The position numbers and the translations under genes were made by a program. Under the pieces are notes generated by a model. That model was given only the letters and a program-made list of their open reading frames with translations. It was not told where the DNA came from and did no database searches. A DNA stretch of 64,000 nt, from NCBI RefSeq assembly GCF_022662375.1, contig NZ_JAKNQL010000030.1, positions 1 through 64,000 of the forward strand, written 5' to 3'. The stretch comes from Pseudomonas sp. CROZ-RG-20F-R04-15 (GTDB lineage Bacteria > Pseudomonadota > Gammaproteobacteria > Pseudomonadales > Pseudomonadaceae). Shown here one piece after another: positions 17,289 to 26,123 of this stretch (the stretch's first letter is position 1; the number at the start of each line of letters is the position of its first letter).

Positions 17289-17846
17289 ATGTCGATCCGA
17301 TTGCTGCTGGCTGCCGCGTGTTCGCTGTGCGTCGTCTCTGCCGCGCAGGCGGTCGAATACACGAGGGTCAACACCACCGCCAGTCAGATCAGTTTCACCT
17401 ATAACCAGATGGGTTCGCGGATGTACGGCACCTTCGGCAAGTTCGAGGCGACACTGGACTTCGATACTGACGACCTCGCCAACGCCCACACTACGTTGCA
17501 CATCGACCTCACCAGCATCGACGCCGGTAGCGCGGACGCCAACACCGAACTGGTGAAACCGGCGTGGTTCGACACCGAAAAATTCCCTGTGGCGGTATTC
17601 GAGTCGAGCCATTTCACTCTAGTTGCGGAACACCGTTACTTGATTGATGGCCAGCTCACCCTAAAAGGCATCACCCGTGATGTACAGGTACCGGTGGAAC
17701 TGAAACCGGGCAACGACATCGGTATTTTCGACGGTGAGCTGGTGCTCAAGCGCGACGAGTTCGGCCTCGGCGCTGGGGAGTGGGCGGATACCGTGGTGTC
17801 CAAGGACATCGCCATCAAATTCAAAGTGGTGGCGCCACAGCAGTGA
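17289..17846 (+). CDS. YceI-family periplasmic protein
   Basis: 185-residue lipocalin-like protein. A signal peptide (about 1-22, ending AQA) precedes the YceI barrel, which in relatives binds an isoprenoid or amide in the periplasm. Family traits seen are STITHxDF-like FTYNQMG, the motif DLTSIDAGSADAN, and LTLKGITRDVQVPVELKP. The ATG at 17289 starts the signal peptide; the frame stays open far upstream inside the MATE gene and that part is not coding. YceI genes are often induced by alkaline or osmotic stress in other bacteria. Confidence 0.86.
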   Translation: MSIRLLLAAACSLCVVSAAQAVEYTRVNTTASQISFTYNQMGSRMYGTFGKFEATLDFDTDDLANAHTTLHIDLTSIDAGSADANTELVKPAWFDTEKFPVAVFESSHFTLVAEHRYLIDGQLTLKGITRDVQVPVELKPGNDIGIFDGELVLKRDEFGLGAGEWADTVVSKDIAIKFKVVAPQQ

Positions 17847-17861
17847 CGCCACCGGTTTCAA

Positions 17862-18074
17862 TCAATACGCGCGCCAGTGCCCCGGCACCCAGCGCCATTG
17901 GTTGCCGCCCCAGCGATAGTGCCCGGCAACCCAGTGATAACCCGGCGCCGGCATCACCGGAACGACTTCGACCAGCGGCGGGGGCCGATGCGGACGGGCC
18001 GGCTCGACGACGCAACCGGACAACGTAACGGCCACCAGCGTGGCGGCCAGCAGTGCTTTAACGGTCTTCGACAT
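17862..18074 (-). CDS. Small YXWXXGH-repeat lipoprotein
   Basis: 70-residue lipoprotein with lipobox LSGC at about residues 18-21. It carries the repeat motifs YHWVAGHYRW and WRWVPGHWR, of the YXWXXGH type that is widespread in proteobacteria with unknown function. A Pro-rich linker lies between. It is downstream of a larger protein with four copies of the same motif, so the two probably form one transcription unit. The ATG at 18074 begins the signal peptide. Confidence 0.75.
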   Translation of the reverse strand: MSKTVKALLAATLVAVTLSGCVVEPARPHRPPPLVEVVPVMPAPGYHWVAGHYRWGGNQWRWVPGHWRAY

Positions 18075-18116
18075 GGAGGTGTTCTCGCGAGAAGTGATGG
18101 TCAGGCTGTCGCGCAT

Positions 18117-18440
18117 TCATCGCACCCAATGCCCCTCGACCCAGAACCAGTTTGGCCCGCGCGCCTGCCAGTGCCCGGGTTTCCAGCGTGCGCCGTACCT
18201 TACCGGTTGCCAGTGTCCGGGCATCCACACATAACCACGTCCTTGCCAGCGCCAATGCCCTTGATCCCAGACATAACCGGGACGCGCGCCGGGCATCACT
18301 TCCATGCGCATCGGCGGTGGCGCTTGCTGGACGATCACCACCGGTTGCGCAAACACCGGGGCGCTGCTCAGCGCGGCCAGCGTCAACGGCACCAGCAGCA
18401 GGGTTTTTCGCCATTTGGACAGGGAACGCAAAACGCTCAT
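18117..18440 (-). CDS. YXWXXGH-repeat secreted protein
   Basis: 107-residue exported protein with a cleavable signal peptide (about 1-31, ending VFA). Four repeats follow: YVWDQGHWRW, YVWMPGHWQP, RWKPGHWQ and FWVEGHWVR. The repeated aromatic and glycine-histidine pattern suggests a surface or cell-wall-binding fold, but no function is known. It precedes the small lipoprotein at 17862 on the same strand with a 42-base gap. Confidence 0.78.
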   Translation of the reverse strand: MSVLRSLSKWRKTLLLVPLTLAALSSAPVFAQPVVIVQQAPPPMRMEVMPGARPGYVWDQGHWRWQGRGYVWMPGHWQPVRYGARWKPGHWQARGPNWFWVEGHWVR

Positions 18441-18621
18441 GACAACTCCTCAAGGCCTGCGTTGAAAAGTGAACGCAACTGCAGAATTGGATGCCTGATT
18501 TGCGAAAGATCCCGTCTGAGGCGGATGAAATTTTTGTCAGGGAGGGCGATGCGAGAACGTCAGCATGGCGCCGCAGCAAGACGCCCGGCGCGCGTGATGG
18601 TTTTTGCCTGTGAGGCTGGAC

Positions 18622-19107
18622 TCAATAAAACCGGTCTTGTTCTTTCATTGCCTGAATTTGCCAGAACGTCCTGCCCGAGATCAGCAGAAACAGCAGTGCG
18701 AGCAACACACCGCCGGTCATGATGTAGAAGCTCGTACGGTAACTCTGCAATTGGCTGGTGATACAGCTTTTATCCGGCATCCACGGAGACACCAGCAGGG
18801 TGATGGGGCCGCCGACTTCATATTGGGTATGCTCGACGTAGCGTTCGTCGGCGTGTTGCCCTTCATGGGGCTGGCCCTGGGCATCGGTGTATTGATAGTG
18901 AATGACCTTGCCATTGGCGTTCATTGGAATCTTTTCCAGTGCCGTGACGCTGCCGCGGGTTTCCACACCGTTGAAACTCAGCGCCCCAAAAAGCATGCCC
19001 GACTTGTGCGCCATTGCAGCGAGCAGCAAAACCACGCAGCAAGCAACGGTCAGCATGACGATACGGTTGTAGAGGTGATCCTTGGCAGCTTCGCGCGGGT
19101 AGTGCAT
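18622..19107 (-). CDS. DUF3592 membrane protein
   Basis: 161-residue protein with two membrane helices (about residues 17-32 and 127-143). They enclose a periplasmic or cytoplasmic loop with the DUF3592 pattern (HYQYTDAQGQPHEG, then GGPITLLVSPWMPDKS). It has no assigned function. It is divergent from the GNAT gene at 19259. A 181-base gap without a gene separates it from the YXWXXGH pair. Confidence 0.72.
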   Translation of the reverse strand: MHYPREAAKDHLYNRIVMLTVACCVVLLLAAMAHKSGMLFGALSFNGVETRGSVTALEKIPMNANGKVIHYQYTDAQGQPHEGQHADERYVEHTQYEVGGPITLLVSPWMPDKSCITSQLQSYRTSFYIMTGGVLLALLFLLISGRTFWQIQAMKEQDRFY

Positions 19108-19258
19108 GGCCGATCCCTGGTGGTGACATTTGTAGGAGACCGTTACATCGGCGCTCGGAACAGGAACTTTAGACGTCGAGCGGGCGCGTCACGGTATGAT
19201 GTCGCGGCTCGCCGACCGCTGCGGCGGTCGGCAACGCTTTTTACCGTCGGAGTTAGTC

Positions 19259-19945
19259 ATGCCACGCATCACCCACTACAAATCCCCATGCCACGAGGCC
19301 GTCAACAGCCAGATTCTGCAGCTGGTCGTCGACTACCTGACCGACATCAGCGCGGTCGGTCTCGGCCCGAGCAATCTGCTGTACAACGTTTATCAGTACG
19401 CAGTCGGCTATGAGGTGCATCTGTATCTGGAAGCGTTGAATGGCGAGAAGGGTATCGACGTGGAGTTGCTGGTTGCTACCGACGAGGATGATCCGGAGCA
19501 AGTGATCGGCTTTTTGTTGTATCTGCCAGTGCAGGGCGACTGGGAAGCGTGCAGCGTCGCCTACATGGCGGTGCGCGAAGGGCATCGGCGTCAAGGCGTG
19601 GCGCGGGCAATGATCGGCGAAATGGTCGGGCGTTATCCCCATGCCGAACTGGCCTGCACGGTCGGCAAAGTCCCGTACTTCGAAGCGTTGGGCTTTGAGG
19701 TGATTGGCCAACGTGAAACGCAAGTGTTGATGAGCACCCGGCATTACCGCAGCAATGGCTTGCGCGGGTTTATCGACACCACGCCGATTTACCGCTCGCT
19801 GGAAGTACAGCAGATCCACACTTATCTGCTGCAGAAAAACGGCAAACGCGCGATGCTCGATGCCGAGAAACAGCGCGACCGTCACCTCGATCAGACCACC
19901 CGTCACACCGAAGAATTTGTCCGCCAGCGCCTCACGCTGCACTGA
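19259..19945 (+). CDS. GNAT N-acetyltransferase
   Basis: 228-residue acetyltransferase. The CoA-binding motif reads REGHRRQGVARAMIGEM at about residues 104-120, and GKVPYFEALGFEV closes the fold near 141-153. The C-terminal extension (residues 155-228) is helical and unique. The GTTAGTCATG context marks the start at 19259. It is flanked upstream by a GC-rich inverted repeat (CCGACCGCTGCGGCGGTCGG). The substrate cannot be inferred. Confidence 0.8.
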   Translation: MPRITHYKSPCHEAVNSQILQLVVDYLTDISAVGLGPSNLLYNVYQYAVGYEVHLYLEALNGEKGIDVELLVATDEDDPEQVIGFLLYLPVQGDWEACSVAYMAVREGHRRQGVARAMIGEMVGRYPHAELACTVGKVPYFEALGFEVIGQRETQVLMSTRHYRSNGLRGFIDTTPIYRSLEVQQIHTYLLQKNGKRAMLDAEKQRDRHLDQTTRHTEEFVRQRLTLH

Positions 19946-19967
19946 AAGCTGATTTACGCAGACAAAA

Positions 19968-19987
19968 AAAGAGCCTCAAAGCTCTTT
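19968..19987 (+). terminator. Weak hairpin terminator
   Basis: AAAGAGC and GCTCTTT pair around CTCAAA, 23 bases after the GNAT stop codon, with A-rich sequence before and only a short T run. The rest of the gap to 20134 shows no gene. Confidence 0.5.
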
Positions 19988-20134
19988 GATGGGGAGGAAG
20001 TAGAGCCCTCGAGGCTCAAGATGCGCATGAAGCAAGGCACGGGCTTGATTGGGGTTCAGAGCACCCGTGCCTACGCAGCGCTCGAAGAGCGGAGCCACTG
20101 CGTGATTCCATCCTAGGAGTGTGCAAGTGGCCAC

Positions 20135-20773
20135 TCAAGTACCGCCAGTCGCCCGAACGGCGGCGCGTTCGACCATGGCCATGATGGTTGCAGACAGCTC
20201 GTCGCTGGCCTCTTTTGCGCTTATTTCACCGTTGGCAGCGGCGTGCGAAAGTGCTTCGGCGGCGCCGAGCATGGCGCGCAATCCGGCCGGCGTGATCTGC
20301 CCGCCGCTGGCGTACGGCGCCAGATCGCTGCGGCATTTTTCAAGGAAGATCGCCTCGTATTCGCGCTTTATCTTTTCCAGCTCCGGGGTGCTCGCCAGCG
20401 CGGCGATGATCCCCGGAATCTCCGTGCCCTGGAACATGACGCAATCGACGTACGCCGTGGCAATCACTGAGGCGAGGCCGCTCAGTGTCGGTTCGCTGCG
20501 GGCGGTGGCGGCATCCATCAACACCGTTTGTCGTGCATCGAATTCCCGATACAGCGCTGCAAGTAAACCGGCACGGGTGACGAAATGGTCATAGACCACC
20601 GGTTTGGTCACCCCGGCTTTTTCTGCCAGATAACCGAGGGTCAAGGCTTCGGTGCCTTGGGCACGGATGATTTGCCATGCGACGTCGAGCAACTGGCGCA
20701 AGCGGTCTTCGCGCGCCAGGCGGCGGCGCGGTTGAACAGAGGATTGCCGTACTGAAGTTTTACCGGTTGACAT
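20135..20773 (-). CDS. TetR-family regulator
   Basis: 212-residue regulator. The helix-turn-helix GYLAEKAGVTKPVVYDHF is at about residues 47-64, with a typical TetR sensor domain after it. It is divergent from an NAD(P)H:quinone-type oxidoreductase gene; the 86-base gap contains paired direct repeats that could be its operator. By the usual logic it represses that flavoprotein until a quinone or electrophile binds. The effector is unknown. Confidence 0.85.
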   Translation of the reverse strand: MSTGKTSVRQSSVQPRRRLAREDRLRQLLDVAWQIIRAQGTEALTLGYLAEKAGVTKPVVYDHFVTRAGLLAALYREFDARQTVLMDAATARSEPTLSGLASVIATAYVDCVMFQGTEIPGIIAALASTPELEKIKREYEAIFLEKCRSDLAPYASGGQITPAGLRAMLGAAEALSHAAANGEISAKEASDELSATIMAMVERAAVRATGGT

Positions 20774-20787
20774 GCTTATCTACCATC

Positions 20788-20812
20788 CGTAGCTTACTGT
20801 TCGTAACTTACT
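20788..20812. promoter_or_regulatory. Direct repeats, candidate TetR operator
   Basis: CGTAGCTTACT (20788-20798) and CGTAACTTACT (20802-20812) differ at one base and lie 14 bases apart. An inner palindrome TTAC-N5-GTAA spans both. They sit between the TetR and oxidoreductase start codons. Confidence 0.45.
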
Positions 20813-20859
20813 CCAAGTATATAAGCCTTGCTGTGCAATCACCAACCGGAGATTCTTCC

Positions 20860-21447
20860 ATGCACGCCCTGATTGTTGTTGCCCACCACGACCCGCGCTC
20901 GCTGACCCACAGCGTGGCCGCGCAGATTGCCGAAAGCCTTGTTCAGGCCGATCCGGCCAATACCTTTGAAATCGCTGATCTCTATGCCGAAGGCTTCGAG
21001 CCACGTTTCGGCGCGGCGGATTTCGCGGTGCATCACCGTGAGTCCACGCCGCCCGTGGACATACTGCCCGAGCAGGCGCGCATCGACCGCGCCGATACTT
21101 TGGTGCTGGTCTACCCGGTGTACTGGTGGTCGATGCCGGCGCTGCTCAAAGGCTGGATCGATCGAGTGTTCAGCAATGGCTGGGCCTTCGATTTCACCGG
21201 CGATCTCAAACACGTGAAGCTGCTGCAGCGCCTGCGCGTGCATCTGGTCGGCCTCGCCGGCGCGGATGCACGCACTTACGAGCGCCACGGCTATGGCGCT
21301 GCGATGAAGGCGCAGATTGAGCACGGGATTTTCGATTACTGCGGAGCGACAGTACTGAGTTCGACGTTGCTGCCGGAATCAGAGTTGCGCGATCCACGGG
21401 AGCAGTTGGCGGTTGCAAGGGAACTCGGTAGCCAAATCTTCACATAG
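20860..21447 (+). CDS. NAD(P)H-dependent flavin oxidoreductase (NQO-like)
   Basis: 195-residue flavodoxin-like protein of the NQO1/KefF/MdaB group. The FMN/FAD pyrophosphate-binding N terminus is ALIVVAHHDPRSLTHSV at about 3-19. The substrate-facing VLVYPVYWWSMPALLKGWIDRVF lies at about 86-108 and the GLAGAD loop near 130. It likely performs two-electron reduction of quinones in the cytoplasm. It is divergently paired with its probable TetR repressor. Confidence 0.84.
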   Translation: MHALIVVAHHDPRSLTHSVAAQIAESLVQADPANTFEIADLYAEGFEPRFGAADFAVHHRESTPPVDILPEQARIDRADTLVLVYPVYWWSMPALLKGWIDRVFSNGWAFDFTGDLKHVKLLQRLRVHLVGLAGADARTYERHGYGAAMKAQIEHGIFDYCGATVLSSTLLPESELRDPREQLAVARELGSQIFT

Positions 21448-21453
21448 CTCTTT

Positions 21454-21540
21454 GTGGGAGCGAGCTTGCTCGCGAAGGCGGTGTGTCAGGCAGTATTGAG
21501 TCGACTGACACTCCGTCTTCGCGAGCAAGCTCGCTCCCAC
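21454..21540. repeat. REPIN (inverted REP pair)
   Basis: GTGGGAGCGAGCTTGCTCGC and its complement lie between the convergent oxidoreductase and P1-peptidase genes. Confidence 0.9.
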
Positions 21541-21555
21541 AGTGGAACTCGGATG

Positions 21556-22674
21556 TTAGCGCGATCCAGGCCAGCCTGATTTTTCGAGCGCAGCGAGCAG
21601 GGTGTCGGCATCCAGTCCCGGCACGCAATGCCCGTTGCCTTCGGTGCTTTCGCTGGCCAGCAGGGCATTGATGATCGCTTCTTCAACCGCCTCGGTCGCC
21701 GCCAGAAACAGCTCGCTGATATGGTCATTGTTGACCATGCGCAAACCGTCGCAGGTCGGCGCGCCTTTGCCTTCGTAGGCGGCGGGCGGCACGTGAGCGT
21801 TGCCGGTGGCGAAGGCGATGAAAATGTCGCCGCTGTGATCCTCGTTGCCACCGCCGGTACGCGCCAGACCCAGGCTCGCGCGTTGCGCCAGACGTGTGCA
21901 TTGATGCGGCAATAGCGGCGCGTCGGTGGCCAGGCAGACGACGATCGAACCCATGCCAGGATGCGGCAATGACGCGCGCAAGAACGGCGAATCCTTCTGT
22001 TCCATGTAACGCCCGACCGGGTAGCCATCGACCCGCAACTCGCTGCGTATGCCGTGGTTGGCCTGCACGATGGCGCCAACGGTCCAGCCACCCTGAGCAC
22101 GGCTCAATCGCCGCGACGAGGTACCGATGCCACCCTTGAACTCATGGCAGATCATGCCGCTGCCACCGCCGATTGCACCTTCCACCACTGAACCGTCGAC
22201 CGCGTTTTTCAGGGCTTCAGCCACATGCGCGGGCTGGACGTGAAAACCGTTGATGTCGTTAAGCAAACCGTCAAAGGTTTCCAGCACCACCGGCATGTTC
22301 CAGTAGAGACGACCGTCGTCGGGTTGCTGCTGACGATCCAGCGCGACCAAGGCATCGCGCACCACGCCGAGGCTGTGGGTGTTGGTGAAGGCAATCGGGC
22401 TGGTCAGCAGCCCCGCCTCGCGAATCCATTCAAGCCCGGTGGCGTCGCCATTGCCATTGAGCACATGCACGCCGGCAAAACACGGTTGCTGATTGCTCGA
22501 ACCAGCGCGCGGTTCGATCAGCGTGACGCCGCTGCAGATGTCGCGGCCGGCGCTGCTGCGGCCGCGCACATTGCTGTGGCCGACGCGCACGCCGGGCACA
22601 TCGGTGATGGCGTTGAGCGGGCCGGGTGGTAGTTGGCCGATGCGGATGTTGAGGTCACGGGCACGAGGTTTCAT
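21556..22674 (-). CDS. P1-family (DmpA-like) aminopeptidase
   Basis: 372-residue protein of the P1 peptidase/DmpA family, which self-cleaves and then works as an N-terminal-nucleophile aminopeptidase, some on beta-peptides or D-amino acid substrates. Family motifs are present: GALAD-like GVRVGHSNV near residue 28, GGGSGMICHEFKGGIGTSSR near 165-184, and the likely nucleophile Ser in PGMGSIVVCLATDAPLL near 238-254. It follows the polyamine-type binding protein on the same strand across a REPIN, so the pair probably processes and imports peptides or amines. Confidence 0.86.
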   Translation of the reverse strand: MKPRARDLNIRIGQLPPGPLNAITDVPGVRVGHSNVRGRSSAGRDICSGVTLIEPRAGSSNQQPCFAGVHVLNGNGDATGLEWIREAGLLTSPIAFTNTHSLGVVRDALVALDRQQQPDDGRLYWNMPVVLETFDGLLNDINGFHVQPAHVAEALKNAVDGSVVEGAIGGGSGMICHEFKGGIGTSSRRLSRAQGGWTVGAIVQANHGIRSELRVDGYPVGRYMEQKDSPFLRASLPHPGMGSIVVCLATDAPLLPHQCTRLAQRASLGLARTGGGNEDHSGDIFIAFATGNAHVPPAAYEGKGAPTCDGLRMVNNDHISELFLAATEAVEEAIINALLASESTEGNGHCVPGLDADTLLAALEKSGWPGSR

Positions 22675-22719
22675 TGATTGTTGTCTCTCTAAAAAATGCT
22701 GGGTTATTCGCCGACCCCT

Positions 22720-22806
22720 GTGGGAGCGAGCCTGCTCGCGAATGCGTCGGCACTTTCAACACATCAGTGCCTGACCCACCGCTTTCGCGAGCAGGCTCGC
22801 TCCCAC
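22720..22806. repeat. REPIN (inverted REP pair)
   Basis: GTGGGAGCGAGCCTGCTCGC and its complement lie between the P1-peptidase gene and the binding-protein gene on the same strand, inside a possible operon. Confidence 0.9.
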
Positions 22807-22833
22807 AGGGTTTTGTGGAATGTTCAAAAGGCT

Positions 22834-23949
22834 TTATTGGCCGTTCTTGACCTTGCTCCACACCCGCGTGCGCACCCGCTCCGTGGCTTTCGGCAAAGGT
22901 TCAAGGGTGTACAGCGTGGCCATCGCTGCGGCGGAGGGATAAACCGCCGGGTTGTCCCGCGTGGCTTCTGCCACTAGCGCAGTCGCGGCGCGATTGCCAT
23001 TGGGATACGACAGATGATCGCTGACCGGCGCGATCACTTCGGGGCGCAGCAGATAGTCGATAAACGCCAGACCCTGAGGACGATTCGGCGCGTCCTTGAG
23101 CAGCACCAGCGTGTCGAACCACACAGGTGCGCCTTCCTTGGGCAGGCTGTAGGCGATCTTCACGCCGTTGTTGGCCTGCTCGGCATTGGTCTTGGCTTCT
23201 AGCATCGCCCCCGACCAGCCCACCGCCACGCAGATGTTGCCGTTGGACAGGTCGCTGATGAATTTCGACGAGTTGAAGTAGGCGATGTGCGGGCGCAGTT
23301 TCAGCAACAGCGCTTCGGCTTTTTTATAGTCTTCGGGATCGGTGCTGTTCGGTGGCAAGCCGAGATAATGCAGGGCGACCGGCAGCATCTCCGACGGCGA
23401 GTCGAGCATCGCCACACCGCACTGGCCGAGTTTGGCGAGGTTGGCTTCGTTGAACACCAGATCCCACGAGTCCACCGGCGCCTTGTCGCCCAGCGCCGCG
23501 CGCACCTTGTCGACGTTGTAGCCGATGCCGTTGGTGCCCCACAGGTACGGCACAGCGTATTGATTGCCGGGATCGTTGTTGGCCAGTTTCGCCAGCAGGT
23601 CACTGTCGAGATTCTTCCAGCCCGGCAGTTGCTCGCGTGGCAGCGGGGCGAGGGCGCCGGCCTTGATCAGCGTCGGCAGGCTGAAGTTGCTTGCCACCAC
23701 CACGTCGTAGCCGCTGCGGCTGGTCATCAGTTTGCCTTCGAGGACTTCGGCACTGTCGAAGGTGTCGTAGACCGGCTGGATACCGCTGTCGCGCTGGAAA
23801 TCGTGGAGGGTATTCGGGCCGATATAGTCGTACCAGTTGTAGACGTGCACGCTCGGCGCGTCAGCGGCCAGGGCGATCGAGCTGGCGCCAATCCCGGCCA
23901 GCAGGCCCAGTTTACTGCTGAGGTTGATACAGCCACGGCGACGACGCAT
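22834..23949 (-). CDS. Periplasmic polyamine-type substrate-binding protein
   Basis: 371-residue extracellular solute-binding protein of the PotD/PotF (spermidine/putrescine) group. A signal peptide (about 1-29, ending ALA) precedes the HVYNWYDYIGPNTL start of the mature family. GYDVVVASNFSLP at about 80-92 and WGTNGIGYNVDKV at about 137-149 are typical. No permease or ATPase genes are nearby, so it is an orphan that must use a system elsewhere or serve in sensing. It is divergent from a LuxR regulator and upstream of the P1 peptidase. Confidence 0.87.
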   Translation of the reverse strand: MRRRRGCINLSSKLGLLAGIGASSIALAADAPSVHVYNWYDYIGPNTLHDFQRDSGIQPVYDTFDSAEVLEGKLMTSRSGYDVVVASNFSLPTLIKAGALAPLPREQLPGWKNLDSDLLAKLANNDPGNQYAVPYLWGTNGIGYNVDKVRAALGDKAPVDSWDLVFNEANLAKLGQCGVAMLDSPSEMLPVALHYLGLPPNSTDPEDYKKAEALLLKLRPHIAYFNSSKFISDLSNGNICVAVGWSGAMLEAKTNAEQANNGVKIAYSLPKEGAPVWFDTLVLLKDAPNRPQGLAFIDYLLRPEVIAPVSDHLSYPNGNRAATALVAEATRDNPAVYPSAAAMATLYTLEPLPKATERVRTRVWSKVKNGQ

Positions 23950-23963
23950 GATGCGGCACTCCT

Positions 23964-23977
23964 GGCCTGTGCAGGCC
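23964..23977. promoter_or_regulatory. Palindrome, candidate LuxR-type site
   Basis: GGCCTGTGCAGGCC is a near-perfect dyad 15 bases upstream of the binding-protein start, in the gap shared with the LuxR gene. A second dyad, ACCCAT-N7-ATGGGT, lies at 24022-24040 closer to the LuxR start. Confidence 0.35.
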
Positions 23978-24059
23978 GGTGATGAACAAGAGTGGTCAGC
24001 CTATCGGGCCGGCCAGGCCTGACCCATTCCCATCATGGGTTACTCACAAGGGGTAGTGC

Positions 24060-24833
24060 GTGGACGCGTTGCTGCAGGAACTGCCAGTGCATCAAAGTCT
24101 GGCGCGGGTATTTGCCGGTGTCGGTCAGGCCGGTTTCTGGCGCGCGCTGGTGGACACCTTGCGGTTGCTGGTGCCGCTGGACAACGCACTGGTAGCGCTG
24201 ATGCAAGCCGGGCAGGCGCCGCAGTTGCTCATCGACTTCGACAGCCAGGGCCGCGCCGACGAGCAGGAAGAGCTGGCCGGTTACAGTGCCGGGATGTACC
24301 TGCTCGATCCGTTTTATCAAGCCGCATCGACTGGCATTGCCGACGGCTTGCACAGCCTCGCCTCGGTCGCGCCGGACCAGTTTCTGCACAGCGAGTACTA
24401 CCAGAGTTACTTCCGTTCGGTGGTCGGCGAAGACGAGTTGCAGTTCATGGTTAATGTCGAGGGCGGCGTGCTTGGATTGTCATTGGGGCGCTCGACGCCG
24501 TTCGACATGGCCGAGCAGGGCCGCTTGCTGTGCGTGCGCGATTGGGTGCTGGCGGCGATGCGTCGGCATGTGCAGTTGCTGCCACCGCAAGGCGCGGTGG
24601 CTGATACGCCGGTTGGGGATCTGGCGACGTTACTCGATCGCTTCGATGCGCGGCTGACCGTGCGTGAGGTCGACACGGCGCGGCTGATCCTGCAAGGTTT
24701 CTCCAGCAAGGCGATGGCCCAGCAGATGGGGATTTCGCCGGAGACGGTCAAGGTGCATCGGCGCAATCTGTATCACAAGCTCAATGTCACCGGGCATGGT
24801 GAGTTGTTTGCGCTGGTGTTGCGCCCGCACTGA
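24060..24833 (+). CDS. LuxR-family regulator
   Basis: 257-residue regulator starting at GTG behind AAGGGG. The C-terminal LuxR helix-turn-helix is complete (LTVREVDTARLILQGFSSKAMAQQMGISPETVKVHRRNLYHKL; residues about 196-240). The N-terminal 190 residues show no acyl-homoserine-lactone pocket signature that I can recognise, so this is not clearly a quorum-sensing LuxR. It is divergent from the polyamine-type binding protein and probably regulates that gene and the P1 peptidase. Confidence 0.85.
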   Translation: MDALLQELPVHQSLARVFAGVGQAGFWRALVDTLRLLVPLDNALVALMQAGQAPQLLIDFDSQGRADEQEELAGYSAGMYLLDPFYQAASTGIADGLHSLASVAPDQFLHSEYYQSYFRSVVGEDELQFMVNVEGGVLGLSLGRSTPFDMAEQGRLLCVRDWVLAAMRRHVQLLPPQGAVADTPVGDLATLLDRFDARLTVREVDTARLILQGFSSKAMAQQMGISPETVKVHRRNLYHKLNVTGHGELFALVLRPH

Positions 24834-24859
24834 AGATCATCGGTCGTACACATAAACCT

Positions 24860-24947
24860 GTGGGAGCGAGCTTGCTCGCGAATGCGGTAGATCAGTCAAC
24901 CTCATTGGCGACTGACAAAACGCTTTCGCGAGCAAGCTCGCTCCCAC
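24860..24947. repeat. REPIN (inverted REP pair)
   Basis: An inverted pair of GTGGGAGCGAGCTTGCTCGC between the convergent LuxR and methyltransferase genes. Confidence 0.9.
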
Positions 24948-24982
24948 AGGGGATGTGTGTTGTTCAGGGAATCTTCGGGGTG

Positions 24983-25924
24983 TCAGGGGGTGCGCTGGAA
25001 GACTAAAGCCTTGAGGCCGCTTTCGGGATCTACGTCAGGAAACTCCGGCGGATTCTCCAGCCGCTCTACAAAACGCAGACTTGGCGCTTCCTGCGTCACG
25101 CCATCAATCAGAAAGTCCGAACCAAACGCCGGATCGTTCATGCACGCCAGCACTGTGCCTTGCGCCGTGAGCAATTCCGGCAGACGGCGCAGCACGCGCT
25201 GGTAATCCTTGGTCAGCAGGAAACTGCCTTTCTGGAACGACGGCGGGTCGATGATCACCAGATCATACGGGCCACTGTTGATCACCTTGCCCCAGGACTT
25301 GAACAGGTCGTGGCCGAGAAAACTGACTTTGCTCAAGTCATGGCCGTTCAAGCGATGATTGTCGCGGCCACGGCTCAGGGCCGCGCGGGACATGTCCAGA
25401 TTGACCACATGGCTGGCGCCACCTTCGATGGCCGCCACGGAAAACCCGCAGGTGTAGGCAAACAGATTCAACACGCGTTTGCCGTTGGCCTGTTCGCGCA
25501 CCCAGTTGCGCCCGTAACGCATGTCGAGAAACAGCCCGGTGTTTTGTTTGCGTCCGAGGTCGACGCGGTAGTGCAAACCGCCCTCGACGATGCTCATTTC
25601 GTCGATCTCATCGCCCAGCAGCCATTCGGCGGTGCTCTGTGGCAAATAGCGATGCTGAATCAGCAGCGTGTGCGCGCCCGACTGTTTCCATTCGGCGGAA
25701 CCCGTGAGTTTCAGCAGTAACGCCTTGAGATTGTCCAGTTGCTCAGGCAGCGGTTCCTTGAACAGCGACACCAGCACCACGCCTTGCAGCCAGTCCACGG
25801 TCAACTGCTCCAGCCCCGGCCAGCAGCGTCCGCGCCCGTGGAACAGGCGGCGGGTTTCGCTCGGTGCGGCCGCGAGGGCCGGCAGCAGATGGGCGTGGAG
25901 GGTGGCGAGGGCTTCAGGGTTCAT
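24983..25924 (-). CDS. Class I SAM-dependent rRNA-type methyltransferase
   Basis: 313-residue methyltransferase resembling the RlmI/YccW group, which methylates cytosine C5 or related positions in 23S rRNA. The SAM site NLFAYTCGFSVAAIEGGA is at about 148-165 and the catalytic-region motif IIDPPSFQKGSF at about 223-234. There is no PUA domain at the N terminus, so it is shorter than RlmI (about 400 residues) and its target may differ. It is divergent from the response regulator, with 199 bases between start codons that hold no gene. Confidence 0.8.
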   Translation of the reverse strand: MNPEALATLHAHLLPALAAAPSETRRLFHGRGRCWPGLEQLTVDWLQGVVLVSLFKEPLPEQLDNLKALLLKLTGSAEWKQSGAHTLLIQHRYLPQSTAEWLLGDEIDEMSIVEGGLHYRVDLGRKQNTGLFLDMRYGRNWVREQANGKRVLNLFAYTCGFSVAAIEGGASHVVNLDMSRAALSRGRDNHRLNGHDLSKVSFLGHDLFKSWGKVINSGPYDLVIIDPPSFQKGSFLLTKDYQRVLRRLPELLTAQGTVLACMNDPAFGSDFLIDGVTQEAPSLRFVERLENPPEFPDVDPESGLKALVFQRTP

Positions 25925-26123
25925 CGGTCAGGATCGGCAAGCAAAAGGGCCGGCATTTTAACCACAAATACGCCGCCGCGAACGATTGCCGCCGACGGGC
26001 AAAAATACCGTTTCGCAAAAGACCTGTATCAAAAATGAATTTCTGCAGAGCCCGCTGCTCATACCAGTTAAGCAGCGGATTCAAGCCGCTAAATCGTTAA
26101 TGCAATTCAGGGAGTGCAGTTCC

